48,134 bases of DNA. It comes from Marinobacter sp. ATCH36. Lineage in GTDB: Bacteria; Pseudomonadota; Gammaproteobacteria; Pseudomonadales; Oleiphilaceae. The notes beneath the pieces were generated by a model. That model saw nothing but the letters and a program-made list of their open reading frames with translations. It was not told the DNA's origin and made no database searches. How positions within the stretch are numbered: position 1 is the first letter of the stretch; the number at the start of each line of letters is the position of its first letter. The DNA lies in contig NZ_JAMJPL010000010.1 of NCBI RefSeq assembly GCF_023555055.1, positions 1 through 48,134 on the forward strand, given 5' to 3'. The position numbers and the translations under genes are program-made. Shown in pieces: positions 27,477 through 35,893 of this stretch.

Positions 27477-29798
27477 AAAAAATCTGCCGCCCCAAGAAGA
27501 TCCCCGAAAAAAAACAATCGCAAAGGCAAGAGCGCCCGCCAACCCTGGTTCTGGCGTCTGTTTTTCCGTGTATTTTTCATCGGCGTGGTGCTACTTGCCG
27601 GCTGGATGGTCTACCTCGATGCTGTGGTGACCTCCCGCTTTGAAGGCCGCCGCTTTGAAGTGCCGTCGCGGGTCTATGCCAGGCCACTTGAGTTGTACGA
27701 TGGCGCCAGCGTCAGTTCCGGAGCCCTGCAGCGGGAACTGGAACTGTCCGGTTATCGCGCCGGCGATGGTAGCGCAGCAGGGACATATCGTCGTAACGGC
27801 GGGCACTTTGAGATCAGTACCCGGGGATTTCTGTTCACTGACGGCCTGGAGCCGCGCCGGCGACTGTCACTGAATATCTATGCGGACAGGGTGCAGGACT
27901 TCAGGGTGCTGTCTGGAGACAACTCACCCATTGTCCGCCTGGAGCCGGCACAGATCGGCGGCATCTACCCGGCCCACAAGGAAGACCGGGTTCTGGTTCA
28001 GCTTGAGGATGTTCCGGTTCTGTTCACCGATACGTTATTGGCAGTGGAAGACCGTAACTTCCATGATCACTACGGCATTGCTCCGCTGTCCATAGCACGG
28101 GCGATGCTGGCCAACATCCAGGCCGGCCGAATCGTACAGGGGGGCAGTACGCTGACCCAGCAACTGGTGAAGAACTTCTTCCTGACCCGTGAACAGACGC
28201 TGCTGCGCAAGGGTAATGAAGCACTGATGTCGCTGTTGCTGGAACTGCATTACGAGAAAGACGACATACTGGAGACCTACCTCAACGAAGTGTACCTGGG
28301 ACAGGCAGGAACGCGCGCCATTCATGGTTTTGGTCTGGCCAGTCAGTTCTATTTCGGTGAATCCATTCGTGATATTGAACCCCATCAGGTTGCGCTGTTG
28401 GTGGGCATGGTAAAGGGGCCCAGTTACTATAACCCGCGACGCCGCACCGAACAGGCGCTTTCCCGTCGCAACCTGGTGATCGATGTGATGGCCGAAACCG
28501 GACTGATCGGTGAACAGGAAGCCGCCAGAGCCCGCGCCCAGCCACTGGACGTAACTGATCGAGCCTCCTATTCGGAGAATCGGTACCCGGCCTACATTGA
28601 TCTGGTACGCCGCCACCTGGCCAGGGATTACAAGCAGGAGGACCTGCAAAGTGACGGTCTGCGCATATTCACGACGCTGGACCCGGCAATCCAGTATGCT
28701 GCCGAGTTTTCCGTAAAGGATATGCTGGGGCGCATGGAGGGCGGCTCCGACACCACGCTGGAGTCTGCATTGGTAGTCACCTCACGTGACAGCGGTGAGG
28801 TTCTGGCGCTGGTGGGCGGTCGCGACCCGCAGTATGCCGGGTTCAACCGTGCTCTGGATGCCCGTCGCCCGATTGGCTCGCTGATCAAACCGTTCACCTA
28901 TCTGACGGCGCTCCAGCAACCGGAACGCTACAACCTGATTACGCCCGTGGAGGACAAGGGCTTTTCCCTGGTGTTCGACGACGGTAGACGTTGGGAGCCA
29001 AAGAATTATGACGGTGAAGCGAGGGGGCTGGTGCCTCTGCACGAAGCCCTGTCTCACTCGTATAACTTTCCTGCTGTTCGCGTGGGGCTCGACGTGGGAA
29101 TCGATGCAGTGAAATCCACGCTCCAGGGTTTTGGAGTAACCAGTGGCATATCCGAGTATCCTTCCATGTTGCTGGGTTCCGTAGCCATGACGCCGGTAAC
29201 CGTGGCCCAGATCTACCAGGGGCTGGCGACGTCCGGTTTCAATACGCCCTTGAGAACCATACGGCAGGTAACCGACGCGGAAGGCGAAGCACTTTCCCGT
29301 TACAGCCTCAAAGTGGATCAGGTGGCCGACCCCGCTGCGGTGCATCTCGTTCAATACGTCATGCAGGAGACCATGCAGGAAGGCACGGGCCGATCCGCGT
29401 ACCGTACTGTGCCACGTGAGCTGACACTTGCAGGCAAGACCGGAACCACCGATGATGGCCGCGACTCCTGGTTTGCCGGTTTCAGCGGGGATCTGCTTGC
29501 GGTCAGCTGGGTAGGCCGCGACGACAACGGGCCGACGTCACTGACTGGCGCCACCGGTGCGCTGCCGGTCTGGTCGCGGTTTATGAGCCAGGTACCCCAG
29601 CACGGGTTTTCTCCGGTGGTGCCGGACGGCGTGGAGTACCACTGGGTCAATGCCGCGGAAGGCGCCCTGACTGACGAACACTGTGAAAATGCACGCCTTG
29701 TGCCGTTTATCACCGGTAGCGAACCCGATGCAGAGGTATCCTGCGGGGGCAATCTGGAGCGGCGGATACGGGGCTGGTTTGAAGGACTCTTCCAATGA
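27474..29798 (+). CDS. mrcB: Penicillin-binding protein 1B (bifunctional murein synthase)
   Basis: A 774-residue class A PBP. A short basic cytoplasmic tail (residues 1-24) is followed by one membrane helix (about 25-45) and a UB2H-like region. The glycosyltransferase domain has the catalytic Glu in VEDRNFHDHYG and GGSTLTQQLVKN. The transpeptidase domain has the active-site Ser in PIGSLIKPFTYL, then HSYN and KTGTTDDGRDSWF. It polymerises and cross-links peptidoglycan. The ATG at 27474 is chosen because it begins the basic tail; no clear ribosome site exists. The ATG at 27432 is an alternative. Confidence 0.95.
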   Translation: MKKSAAPRRSPKKNNRKGKSARQPWFWRLFFRVFFIGVVLLAGWMVYLDAVVTSRFEGRRFEVPSRVYARPLELYDGASVSSGALQRELELSGYRAGDGSAAGTYRRNGGHFEISTRGFLFTDGLEPRRRLSLNIYADRVQDFRVLSGDNSPIVRLEPAQIGGIYPAHKEDRVLVQLEDVPVLFTDTLLAVEDRNFHDHYGIAPLSIARAMLANIQAGRIVQGGSTLTQQLVKNFFLTREQTLLRKGNEALMSLLLELHYEKDDILETYLNEVYLGQAGTRAIHGFGLASQFYFGESIRDIEPHQVALLVGMVKGPSYYNPRRRTEQALSRRNLVIDVMAETGLIGEQEAARARAQPLDVTDRASYSENRYPAYIDLVRRHLARDYKQEDLQSDGLRIFTTLDPAIQYAAEFSVKDMLGRMEGGSDTTLESALVVTSRDSGEVLALVGGRDPQYAGFNRALDARRPIGSLIKPFTYLTALQQPERYNLITPVEDKGFSLVFDDGRRWEPKNYDGEARGLVPLHEALSHSYNFPAVRVGLDVGIDAVKSTLQGFGVTSGISEYPSMLLGSVAMTPVTVAQIYQGLATSGFNTPLRTIRQVTDAEGEALSRYSLKVDQVADPAAVHLVQYVMQETMQEGTGRSAYRTVPRELTLAGKTGTTDDGRDSWFAGFSGDLLAVSWVGRDDNGPTSLTGATGALPVWSRFMSQVPQHGFSPVVPDGVEYHWVNAAEGALTDEHCENARLVPFITGSEPDAEVSCGGNLERRIRGWFEGLFQ

Positions 29799-30370
29799 AA
29801 CCGAATACATTGAAATATGCGGGTGTAGTGGGCCTGATGCTTGGGATGGTGGGCTGCGCTTCGGGACCGGGTGGCGGCTCCATTTACGTGCCGGCCGGTA
29901 GTTCCTCCTCCCGTGACGAGGCGCCGGAACCGCCACAGACCAGCGGCAGTGCTGAAGAACCTAGGGTTGAGCGCAAAAGTGAGCAGCCTGAGGAACCGGT
30001 GCGAGAGCCCGAGCGCAGCGCACCGAGCTATCAGGACGAAGGCGATGCACTCTCGCCAGCCGCGAAAAGTCTTATCCAGCGTGCAGACACCTTGATGGCT
30101 GCCGGTGATACCCAGGCTGCGGTCGCGCAGCTTGAACGGGCCCAGCGGATTGCCCCGCGTTCGGCGCAGGTCTACTTCAAACTCTCGGAAGCCTACGTGG
30201 CGCTGGATCAGTTGGGTTCGGCAGAGCAGTTTACCCTGAAGGGTCTGTCGCTGGCAGGCAGTGATGTGTCATTGCAGCGTTCAGGCTGGATGCTGCTGGC
30301 GGATATTCGTCGGGCCAGGGGGAATGTGGCAGGGGCGAATCAGGCTGAGGAGAGAGCCGGAGCCCTATAA
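29795..30370 (+). CDS. TPR-containing lipoprotein
   Basis: A 191-residue lipoprotein: the signal peptide ends MLGMVGCAS with Cys near residue 21 and Ala after it, so it goes to the outer membrane. A Pro/Glu/Ser-rich linker (about 30-75) leads to two or three tetratricopeptide-like helix pairs (AQLERAQRIAPRSAQVYFKLSEAYVALDQ and after). Its ATG overlaps the mrcB stop by four bases, so it is probably translated with PBP1B. A helper of PBP1B at the outer membrane, in the manner of LpoB or CpoB, is a reasonable guess but not shown. Confidence 0.82.
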   Translation: MKPNTLKYAGVVGLMLGMVGCASGPGGGSIYVPAGSSSSRDEAPEPPQTSGSAEEPRVERKSEQPEEPVREPERSAPSYQDEGDALSPAAKSLIQRADTLMAAGDTQAAVAQLERAQRIAPRSAQVYFKLSEAYVALDQLGSAEQFTLKGLSLAGSDVSLQRSGWMLLADIRRARGNVAGANQAEERAGAL

Positions 30371-30372
30371 CG

Positions 30373-30402
30373 AAAAATCCCCGCCGGAGATCCGGCGGGA
30401 TT
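30373..30402 (-). terminator. Terminator between TPR lipoprotein and DUF4382 lipoprotein genes
   Basis: The stem CCCGCCGG / CCGGCGGG (30380-30387 with 30392-30399) has a 4-base loop. On the minus strand it is followed by GATTTTTCG, so it best serves the DUF4382 gene; it may also stop the converging mrcB transcript. Confidence 0.8.
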
Positions 30403-30420
30403 CCGAACTATTCCGTTCAA

Positions 30421-31329
30421 CTAGTCGGCGGCTGTCAAATCGACAGTAGTTTCCTCCCCTTTAATGACTTCAGCGTTGACGCCAGAAGTGAAATCGAGAT
30501 TCTCGTCAATCATGTTGCCTTCAGCATCTTGGCGTTCATCCATGTCACAGGTATATGCAACAGTATAATCGCCGGCTGGAAGGAACGCTGCAGTGTAATC
30601 GTATTCACCAATCTCTGTGTCCACAGGCGCGACGACCAATGGCTCATTCTCACTGCCAAGATCGTCTGGTGTTACGTCGGTTCCTTCGAAGATGTAAACG
30701 CCGCCAGCGTAAGCATTGGCATTGTCGCAAGTCGCCAGAAGTGTCTGACCAATGGTGCCCTTGATGGTGCCTACTTCGGCGTTGTCGACCAGCCTTAGCA
30801 CTGGCTTCAGCAAATAACTATTAAGTCCGGGAGGGTTTATTAAAGACTTACGGACATCAAAGTCGATTGTGAAGTTCGCTGACCCACCGGCGGGCACAAC
30901 GAAACCAGATGTCTGCAGCCCACGTTGATTACCGGACGGTACGAAAAGGTCGTTGGTGCCGCCATTATCATCGATAACTGAAAACGTGCTTTCATCGCCC
31001 AGTTTCAGTCGAATCCACTCGTAGCTGCCAGATGGTAGCTCTTGATCGGCCAGGAGAGTTTCAACGGCACCGTCCTGAAGGTCGAGGAGGTTGATGTTTT
31101 GAAGGTTTTCGGGGTTATTCACTTCAAAACTGATCCGTTCTCCGTCGGCTGGCTGGAGTTCCAGACCGACGATCGTAAGGTTCACCTCCTGAACACTGTC
31201 TACGGCAGCATCAGTGAGATTGAATGACGCAGTCCCGGTAGAACCGCTGTCGCCGCCCCCACTTCCACCACAGGCAGCGAGCGCACTAGCAAGGGCAGTG
31301 ACAGTAAAGAGCTTGAGAGAATGATTCAT
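30421..31329 (-). CDS. DUF4382-type lipoprotein
   Basis: A 302-residue lipoprotein. The signal ends ASALAAC with Cys near residue 20, then a Gly/Ser-rich spacer. The next section (ASFNLTDAAVDSVQEVNLTIVGLELQ, and on to about residue 175) has the pattern of DUF4382 domains, predicted beta-sandwiches. The carboxyl part (about 185-300) is another acidic beta-rich domain with a conserved-looking Cys pair (ATCDN, YTCDMD). The ATG at 31329 has GGAGAT before it. It stands divergent from an ECF sigma operon. Function unknown. Confidence 0.8.
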   Translation of the reverse strand: MNHSLKLFTVTALASALAACGGSGGGDSGSTGTASFNLTDAAVDSVQEVNLTIVGLELQPADGERISFEVNNPENLQNINLLDLQDGAVETLLADQELPSGSYEWIRLKLGDESTFSVIDDNGGTNDLFVPSGNQRGLQTSGFVVPAGGSANFTIDFDVRKSLINPPGLNSYLLKPVLRLVDNAEVGTIKGTIGQTLLATCDNANAYAGGVYIFEGTDVTPDDLGSENEPLVVAPVDTEIGEYDYTAAFLPAGDYTVAYTCDMDERQDAEGNMIDENLDFTSGVNAEVIKGEETTVDLTAAD

Positions 31330-31482
31330 ACTAATCTCCGTTGTTTGATTTATCTGGCTCTGCATGCATTTTTATATGCCGCTGCAGGCCTAACGACGAA
31401 ACAGGTAAGGGCGTTCCATGGTTGAGCGTTACTGTTTGTTAAAAAACTCACATAAATCATTAGAAGAAGATTTTCGTGGCAA

Positions 31483-31488
31483 TATACT
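31483..31488 (+). promoter_or_regulatory. Possible promoter of the ECF sigma operon
   Basis: TATACT with TTAGAA 17 bases upstream (31460-31465) forms a modest sigma70-type promoter 65 bases before the sigma gene. The operon may instead be read by its own sigma factor from an element I cannot recognise. Confidence 0.35.
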
Positions 31489-31552
31489 TGGGCTTGCGAT
31501 GCAGCTATGCTCCACATTCGACTGATCATCCACGAGCGCACGGGCACCGGAT

Positions 31553-32140
31553 TTGGCATTACTTCCCTTCAAACCTTCCCGTTCCAAGCGATTTGAAAAG
31601 CTGGTCCAGCCCCATCTGGGGGCCATGTACCGTTTTGCCTTCCGGTTGGCGGGGCAACAGCAGGATGCTGAGGACCTGGTGCAGGATGTAGTGGTGAAAC
31701 TCTACCCCCGACTTGAAGAGCTGGAAGCGATCGAGCAGCTGCGGCCCTGGCTCAACCGGGTGCTGTATCGGCAGTTTATCGACGAGGTGCGGCGTCGGGG
31801 CCGTCGTGCGGACAGGCCGGTGAGCGACGTGGCGGAGCCTGAGCGGCAGGCGACGTTTCTCGACTCTTACGCAGCGGATATGCCGGAGCTGGCCGAACAG
31901 CTCAGTAGCGAACGCCTGAAGCCCATCATGGACTCTGTTATCCAGGAGCTGTCGCCGGATATGCGCACATTGATGCTTCTGCACGACGTGGACGGATGGA
32001 GCCAGGAGGACATTGCACGGATGCTTGAAATACCGGTGGGCACCGTGAAATCGCGGGTTCATCGTTGCCGGGCGTCGCTCAGGGAAAAACTGCTTGAGCG
32101 ACCGGAACTTTTTCCGCAGGCCGGGCGTGTGGAACAATGA
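31553..32140 (+). CDS. ECF-type RNA polymerase sigma factor
   Basis: A 195-residue sigma-70 of the extracytoplasmic-function class. Region 2 has MYRFAFRLAGQQQDAEDLVQDVVVKLYPRL and LRPWLNRVLYRQFIDEVRRR. Region 4 has SPDMRTLMLLHDVDGWSQEDIARMLEIPVGTVKSRVHRCRASL. No region 1 or 3 is present. The start is probably the TTG at 31553, because the first ATG (31625) would cut into region 2.1; the ribosome site is weak, so the exact start is uncertain. An anti-sigma gene follows after 10 bases, then two secreted proteins. Confidence 0.92.
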   Translation: MALLPFKPSRSKRFEKLVQPHLGAMYRFAFRLAGQQQDAEDLVQDVVVKLYPRLEELEAIEQLRPWLNRVLYRQFIDEVRRRGRRADRPVSDVAEPERQATFLDSYAADMPELAEQLSSERLKPIMDSVIQELSPDMRTLMLLHDVDGWSQEDIARMLEIPVGTVKSRVHRCRASLREKLLERPELFPQAGRVEQ

Positions 32141-32150
32141 GGTGATGGAT

Positions 32151-32858
32151 ATGTTGTGTGACGAGTGCAAGAGCAATCTGCGTTCCTGGTTAAGGAACGA
32201 ACTTTCTGCGGTGCAGGCCAACCGCATTGAGCAGCATATTGCCGATTGTAAAGACTGCTCCATCGCCGCGCACAATGAACAGGTGATTTCTGACGTGTTA
32301 CGGGAAAGCCAGGCTGTGCCTGCTCCAACGTCTGGTTTTGAGGATCGGGTTCTCGGAGCTGCCACCGGCAGAGACGGGCAGTCCCGTAATGGTTATGTTG
32401 GCCATGGCTGGAGCGCGCCTGTGGCCGGTGGCGCCATCGCGGCTGCCCTGGTTGTCGGTATTGCACTGGGCTTTGGTTGGAAATCCGGCCCGGGGTCCGA
32501 TGTCGATTTCGTGCATTTCGGAGCGGAGCCGGCCGGCAGCAACCAAAGCCTGGTCGCCGAACCTGTTGCCCGCAATGTCCGGCTTGCATTCAGCTCCAGG
32601 GAAGCGCTGGAAGGAGTTACCCTGACGGTGGAGTTGCCCCCTCATGTCGAAGTCGCAAGCTACCCTGGCCATCAAAAGCTGAGTTGGAAAGTGGACCTGG
32701 ATAAAGGCGAGAATGTGGTCAATCTGCCGCTCAACATACTGTTCTCAGGTGAGGGCGAACTGGTAGCCCATCTTGACGACGGCCGCAGAACAAAGACATT
32801 CCGCACCAGCCTTCTTGATGGTGCTCCAGGGAATGGCGATCAGGAGCCTTCATCATGA
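32151..32858 (+). CDS. Zinc-finger transmembrane anti-sigma factor
   Basis: A 235-residue protein. The cytoplasmic amino part has the anti-sigma zinc motif HIADCKDC (HxxxCxxC) plus an earlier CDEC. One membrane segment follows near residues 84-107 (GGAIAAALVVGIALGFGW). The carboxyl part is periplasmic and beta-rich (LTVELPPHVEVASYPG). It should hold the sigma factor encoded upstream inactive until a cell-envelope signal. The ATG at 32151 is preferred since GAGGTG lies 6 bases before it. Its stop overlaps the next ATG by four bases. Confidence 0.87.
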   Translation: MLCDECKSNLRSWLRNELSAVQANRIEQHIADCKDCSIAAHNEQVISDVLRESQAVPAPTSGFEDRVLGAATGRDGQSRNGYVGHGWSAPVAGGAIAAALVVGIALGFGWKSGPGSDVDFVHFGAEPAGSNQSLVAEPVARNVRLAFSSREALEGVTLTVELPPHVEVASYPGHQKLSWKVDLDKGENVVNLPLNILFSGEGELVAHLDDGRRTKTFRTSLLDGAPGNGDQEPSS

Positions 32859-33253
32859 CTCCCGGTTTCTGGCGCAGTGTTGTTTTTCATGGCTGCCTCG
32901 GTTTGTTATTGGCAACATCCGGAGTAGCCGTCGCCAATGACGATCTGGATGTGACCATGCGAATGGTCACAGACGATGACGACCTGACGAAATCCGTTGT
33001 CCGCGAGATTGAACTGCGTGAACCGGTGGCCCTTGAGCGTCGGAACGGCGAAACGGGCAAGCCCGCTGATACACCCGGCGCGGCACGAGGCATCGAAAAA
33101 GCCCGAGAGGCACGGGACAGGGGGCGTGAGGCGGCACGGGCTGCGGCAGACCGTGCGAAGGAAGTCCGCGAACGGAATGAAGCGCGCGAGCGCCCCGAGC
33201 GGCCAGAGCCGCCGGGTGCGTCCAGACGCCCTGAGAAGCCCGAGTTGCCCTGA
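32855..33253 (+). CDS. Charged secreted protein of unknown function
   Basis: A 132-residue protein with a signal peptide (about residues 1-27, ending GVAVAN). A short acidic section follows (DDLDVTMRMVTDDDDL), then a long Arg/Glu/Lys/Ala-rich stretch (about 65-118) and a Pro-rich end. I do not recognise the family. The gene is coupled to the anti-sigma gene by an ATGA overlap, so it is probably a product of the same stress or envelope response. Confidence 0.72.
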   Translation: MTPGFWRSVVFHGCLGLLLATSGVAVANDDLDVTMRMVTDDDDLTKSVVREIELREPVALERRNGETGKPADTPGAARGIEKAREARDRGREAARAAADRAKEVRERNEARERPERPEPPGASRRPEKPELP

Positions 33254-33263
33254 CACGGGCTTC
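33235..33263 (+). terminator. Hairpin at the end of the ECF operon first part
   Basis: Perfect arms GAAGCCCG (33235-33242) and CGGGCTTC (33256-33263) span the stop codon of the charged protein. The following TGTCTTCATC is only moderately T-rich, so it may be a weak terminator or attenuator before the TPR/barrel gene. Confidence 0.5.
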
Positions 33264-33310
33264 TGTCTTCATCGTAATGCTCCCCTGCTACTAACTGCTT
33301 CGTCCCTTGC

Positions 33311-33316
33311 TATACT
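33311..33316 (+). promoter_or_regulatory. Possible promoter of the TPR/beta-barrel gene
   Basis: An extended -10, TGCTATACT (TATACT at 33311-33316), lies about 76 bases before the gene start. No good -35 is visible. It could give this gene its own transcript. Confidence 0.4.
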
Positions 33317-33391
33317 CCCGATTTTGTTGTCCCCGCACTCGACTTTTCGCGTGCAGGTATCGACGTTTCATCGTCTTATCCGGAGTCAGGC

Positions 33392-34699
33392 TTGCGGCCC
33401 TCGAAGTTAGCTACATTCTTTATTGCCCTGACAATCCTCTCGCCTGCTTCAATGGCAGAGGAGCGGGCCGGAAATGCGGACTTTGAGGCCGGCGTGGCGG
33501 CATTTGGGGCCGGCGAACTCACTGCTGCCCGCATCCATTTCGAACAGGCCAGGGCAGATGGTCTGGACACCCCCTCACTGCTTTATAATCTTGGCGTTGT
33601 CTATTTCCGTCTTGGACAGCATGATTTCGCTGAATCCGTTTTCCTGGAACTGCTGGGCACCCCCCATGCACCTCTGGCCCGTTACAACTTAGGGCTTGTT
33701 ATGCAGGAGCAGGGCCGGTACGAGGCTGCCCGCCAGTGGTTCGAGCAGGCGGCCGGCCCGGATTCCCCGGAAAAGGTAAGAGCGCTGGCATTTCGCCAGC
33801 TTGACGAGACGCAAACTTCACAATTCGACGATATTGACCGTAATGGCTACCTTGCGGCGGCCGCCGGCTATGATGACAACATTGCCGGAACACCGGATGA
33901 CGCCTCGAGTAATCAGGCCGGTACATTTGCTGACCTGCTGGCGACCGGAAATCTCCACTTCGATAACGGCGTCAGCCTGCTGGGTGTTGCCTATACCCGC
34001 CAGTATCCGGATAACGCCGAATTCGATAACAGTTACCTCAGCACGGGTGCCGCCTGGCGGAAAGGTATCGGTGAGGGTGAGCTGACTTCTACTTTGAGCC
34101 TCGCCGGCTCCTGGTTTGGCGCTGACGCCCTGGAGCGCGAGTTACGGCTGGAAGCGGTATATCGTCCTGATAATTGTGCGTTCGGTATCGGAGCTTACGG
34201 CTATGACTGCAGCGTCGACGGGTCGGTTTCCACCATTCAGGGAGGGAGCGGTTTCAGTGCTTACGATGGGGAAATGCTGCGGTTGGGGGCTGGCGCCGAG
34301 AAAGGTGTCGGGAACTGGGTCTTCATCGGCCGTTATCAGTTCGAGCTCAACGATCGTAGGGATCTGACCGCCGGCGAGCAGTTTGTCAGTGTATCCCCGT
34401 TACGCAACCTTTTATCGGCCGAAGCGCGCTATTACGTGTCCGCCCGGTTATCTTTGTCTGCCAGGGGGGATTACCGTCATTCCCGCTACAAGGATGAACA
34501 CCGGCTGTTATCGGGCGCGGATGTCATCTCCGAACGCCGTACAGACCATCGCCTGAGGGGGGTGTTACTGGCCCAGTATCAGTTAACCGGCCCATGGCTT
34601 GTTCTGGCGGAACTGAGCATGGTGAACAACCGCAGCACGATTGAGCGATACGACTACAATCGCCGGGAGGCGATGGTGGGTATTGAGATGGGATTCTGA
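33392..34699 (+). CDS. TPR plus beta-barrel outer-membrane protein
   Basis: A 435-residue protein with a signal peptide (about 1-22, ending ASMA). Tetratricopeptide-like repeats fill residues 28-135 (LYNLGVVYFRLGQHDFAESVF, ARYNLGLVMQEQGRYEAARQWFEQ). The rest (about 150-435) is beta-barrel-like: strands such as GYLAAAAGYDDNI and SLSARGDYRHS, ending VGIEMGF with a terminal Phe. The layout resembles surface-lipoprotein assembly modifiers (Slam) and other TPR-barrel proteins; which one is not settled. The TTG at 33392 has GGAG before it. It may belong to the ECF regulon. Confidence 0.78.
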   Translation: MRPSKLATFFIALTILSPASMAEERAGNADFEAGVAAFGAGELTAARIHFEQARADGLDTPSLLYNLGVVYFRLGQHDFAESVFLELLGTPHAPLARYNLGLVMQEQGRYEAARQWFEQAAGPDSPEKVRALAFRQLDETQTSQFDDIDRNGYLAAAAGYDDNIAGTPDDASSNQAGTFADLLATGNLHFDNGVSLLGVAYTRQYPDNAEFDNSYLSTGAAWRKGIGEGELTSTLSLAGSWFGADALERELRLEAVYRPDNCAFGIGAYGYDCSVDGSVSTIQGGSGFSAYDGEMLRLGAGAEKGVGNWVFIGRYQFELNDRRDLTAGEQFVSVSPLRNLLSAEARYYVSARLSLSARGDYRHSRYKDEHRLLSGADVISERRTDHRLRGVLLAQYQLTGPWLVLAELSMVNNRSTIERYDYNRREAMVGIEMGF

Positions 34700-34704
34700 T
34701 GTGA

Positions 34705-34728
34705 TGGCCGGGCGTCCGTTCCCGGCCA
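34705..34728. terminator. Hairpin between convergent genes
   Basis: Perfect arms TGGCCGGG and CCCGGCCA with an 8-base loop lie between the ends of the TPR/barrel gene and lipase. There is no T-run on either strand, so termination may depend on another mechanism. Confidence 0.45.
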
Positions 34729-34738
34729 GGGCCTGAGA

Positions 34739-35659
34739 TCAGAGGCCGGCGTTTCTCAGCCGGTTGGCCTGCTGCAGGTAGACCGTTTTCGGGTCGGTTT
34801 CGAACAGGCTGTGCAGGCCAAGAGCCTGGTTTACCTCATCCAGGTGGTTCATGAAGTAGTTGTCGCGAATGACCTTGCCAAAGTGGTTGCTGCAACGCCC
34901 GACCAGGCCGTCGTTGGCGCTGAAGCTGAACGCCAGGCTGGTGGTGCCCAGTAGCGCATCCGATGGATCAAGCACGTTGGTCAGAACACCCGTCCCGCCC
35001 CAGGAATAGAAACGTACCCCGTTGGCTGAATAGGCTCCTTCACCGCATGCACTGGTTGGAACGCCCGCTGGTGCAAACTGATTGAATTCAGCGCTGCCCT
35101 GCGTCGTCAGCGAGTACAGGCTGGAGCTCAGATCCTGGTTGTAGCCACCGCCGGACAGCAGGTCGATCAGACCGCCAAGCGCGTTACCCACTGATGCCGC
35201 CAGACTTTCCGCCGGGGAGCCGTAAATCAGGTCTGCAACCGGCGAGCCCTTGTGGGGCGAGCCAACCGACGTGACCGAGGCCACCAGGTCGGGCCGCACT
35301 CTGGCAATGTACCTTGCGGTTGGACCGCCATGGCTGTGGCCGATCAGGTTTACCTTGCCGTGGATGGCGGCAATGGATGCAATCTGGGGAAGCAGTGCTT
35401 CGCCTCGGGCGATGGTGCTGTCCAGAGCCGGTACCTGGGAAGTGTAAACGTCAGCACCATGCTTACGCAGGTCTTCTGCGATGCCGTACCAGTAATCCAC
35501 GCCGGCAACCGAGTCGAAGCCGAACATGCCGTGAACCAGTACCACAGGATAACGGGTATCGGTGTAGTCGGAGGGAGTTGAATCCCACCACCAGGCCATT
35601 GAGGGTGAGGACCATGCCAGAACAGCCAGCACGGCGAATGCCTTGAACCATTGTTTCAT
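34739..35659 (-). CDS. lipA: Secreted triacylglycerol lipase (family I.1/I.2-like)
   Basis: A 306-residue alpha/beta hydrolase, near P. aeruginosa LipA (311). A signal peptide ends SPSMA. The amino motif PVVLVHGMFGFDSVAGVDYW forms the oxyanion region. The nucleophile elbow GHSHGG carries the catalytic Ser near residue 111. The Asp and His are likely in SANDGLVG and MNHLDEVNQ or nearby. The two disulfide Cys are kept (SACGEGAY, GRCSNHFG), as is the calcium-binding region DPSDA/HLDEVN. Such lipases usually need the foldase Lif; no lif gene is adjacent. Confidence 0.9.
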   Translation of the reverse strand: MKQWFKAFAVLAVLAWSSPSMAWWWDSTPSDYTDTRYPVVLVHGMFGFDSVAGVDYWYGIAEDLRKHGADVYTSQVPALDSTIARGEALLPQIASIAAIHGKVNLIGHSHGGPTARYIARVRPDLVASVTSVGSPHKGSPVADLIYGSPAESLAASVGNALGGLIDLLSGGGYNQDLSSSLYSLTTQGSAEFNQFAPAGVPTSACGEGAYSANGVRFYSWGGTGVLTNVLDPSDALLGTTSLAFSFSANDGLVGRCSNHFGKVIRDNYFMNHLDEVNQALGLHSLFETDPKTVYLQQANRLRNAGL

Positions 35660-35706
35660 TGTTGCACCTACAGTTTGCTGTTGTATTTGTTAGGTAGTCG
35701 CAGATA

Positions 35707-35733
35707 GTGCATCTCATTGTGTGAGATCTGCAC
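35707..35733. repeat. Inverted repeat upstream of lipA
   Basis: The arms GTGC-AT-CTCA and TGAG-ATCT-GCAC form a near-perfect inverted repeat about 50 bases before the lipA start. This is where an operator would be expected, but no regulator can be named. Confidence 0.4.
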
Positions 35734-35851
35734 ATAGTTCGATCAGAAGGAGCGATAAGTCAACGGCAAGGGAAGCCGTGGAGGGGTGGGAACCGTCAAA
35801 GTGTGACGCGGTTCATCTGTGTGGCCTGAGAAGACATGATTTGAATGGTTT

Positions 35852-35880
35852 ACTTCCGGGCCGTAGCCCGGAAGTTTTTA
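35852..35880 (+). terminator. Plus-strand rho-independent terminator without an obvious gene
   Basis: A perfect 10-bp stem (ACTTCCGGGC at 35852-35861, GCCCGGAAGT at 35866-35875) with a CGTA loop is followed by TTTTTA on the plus strand. Nearby genes lipA and hemL are both on the minus strand; on that strand the stem is followed by AAACC, so it would not end hemL well. Confidence 0.75.
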
Positions 35881-35893
35881 TATCTCGAAGTCT

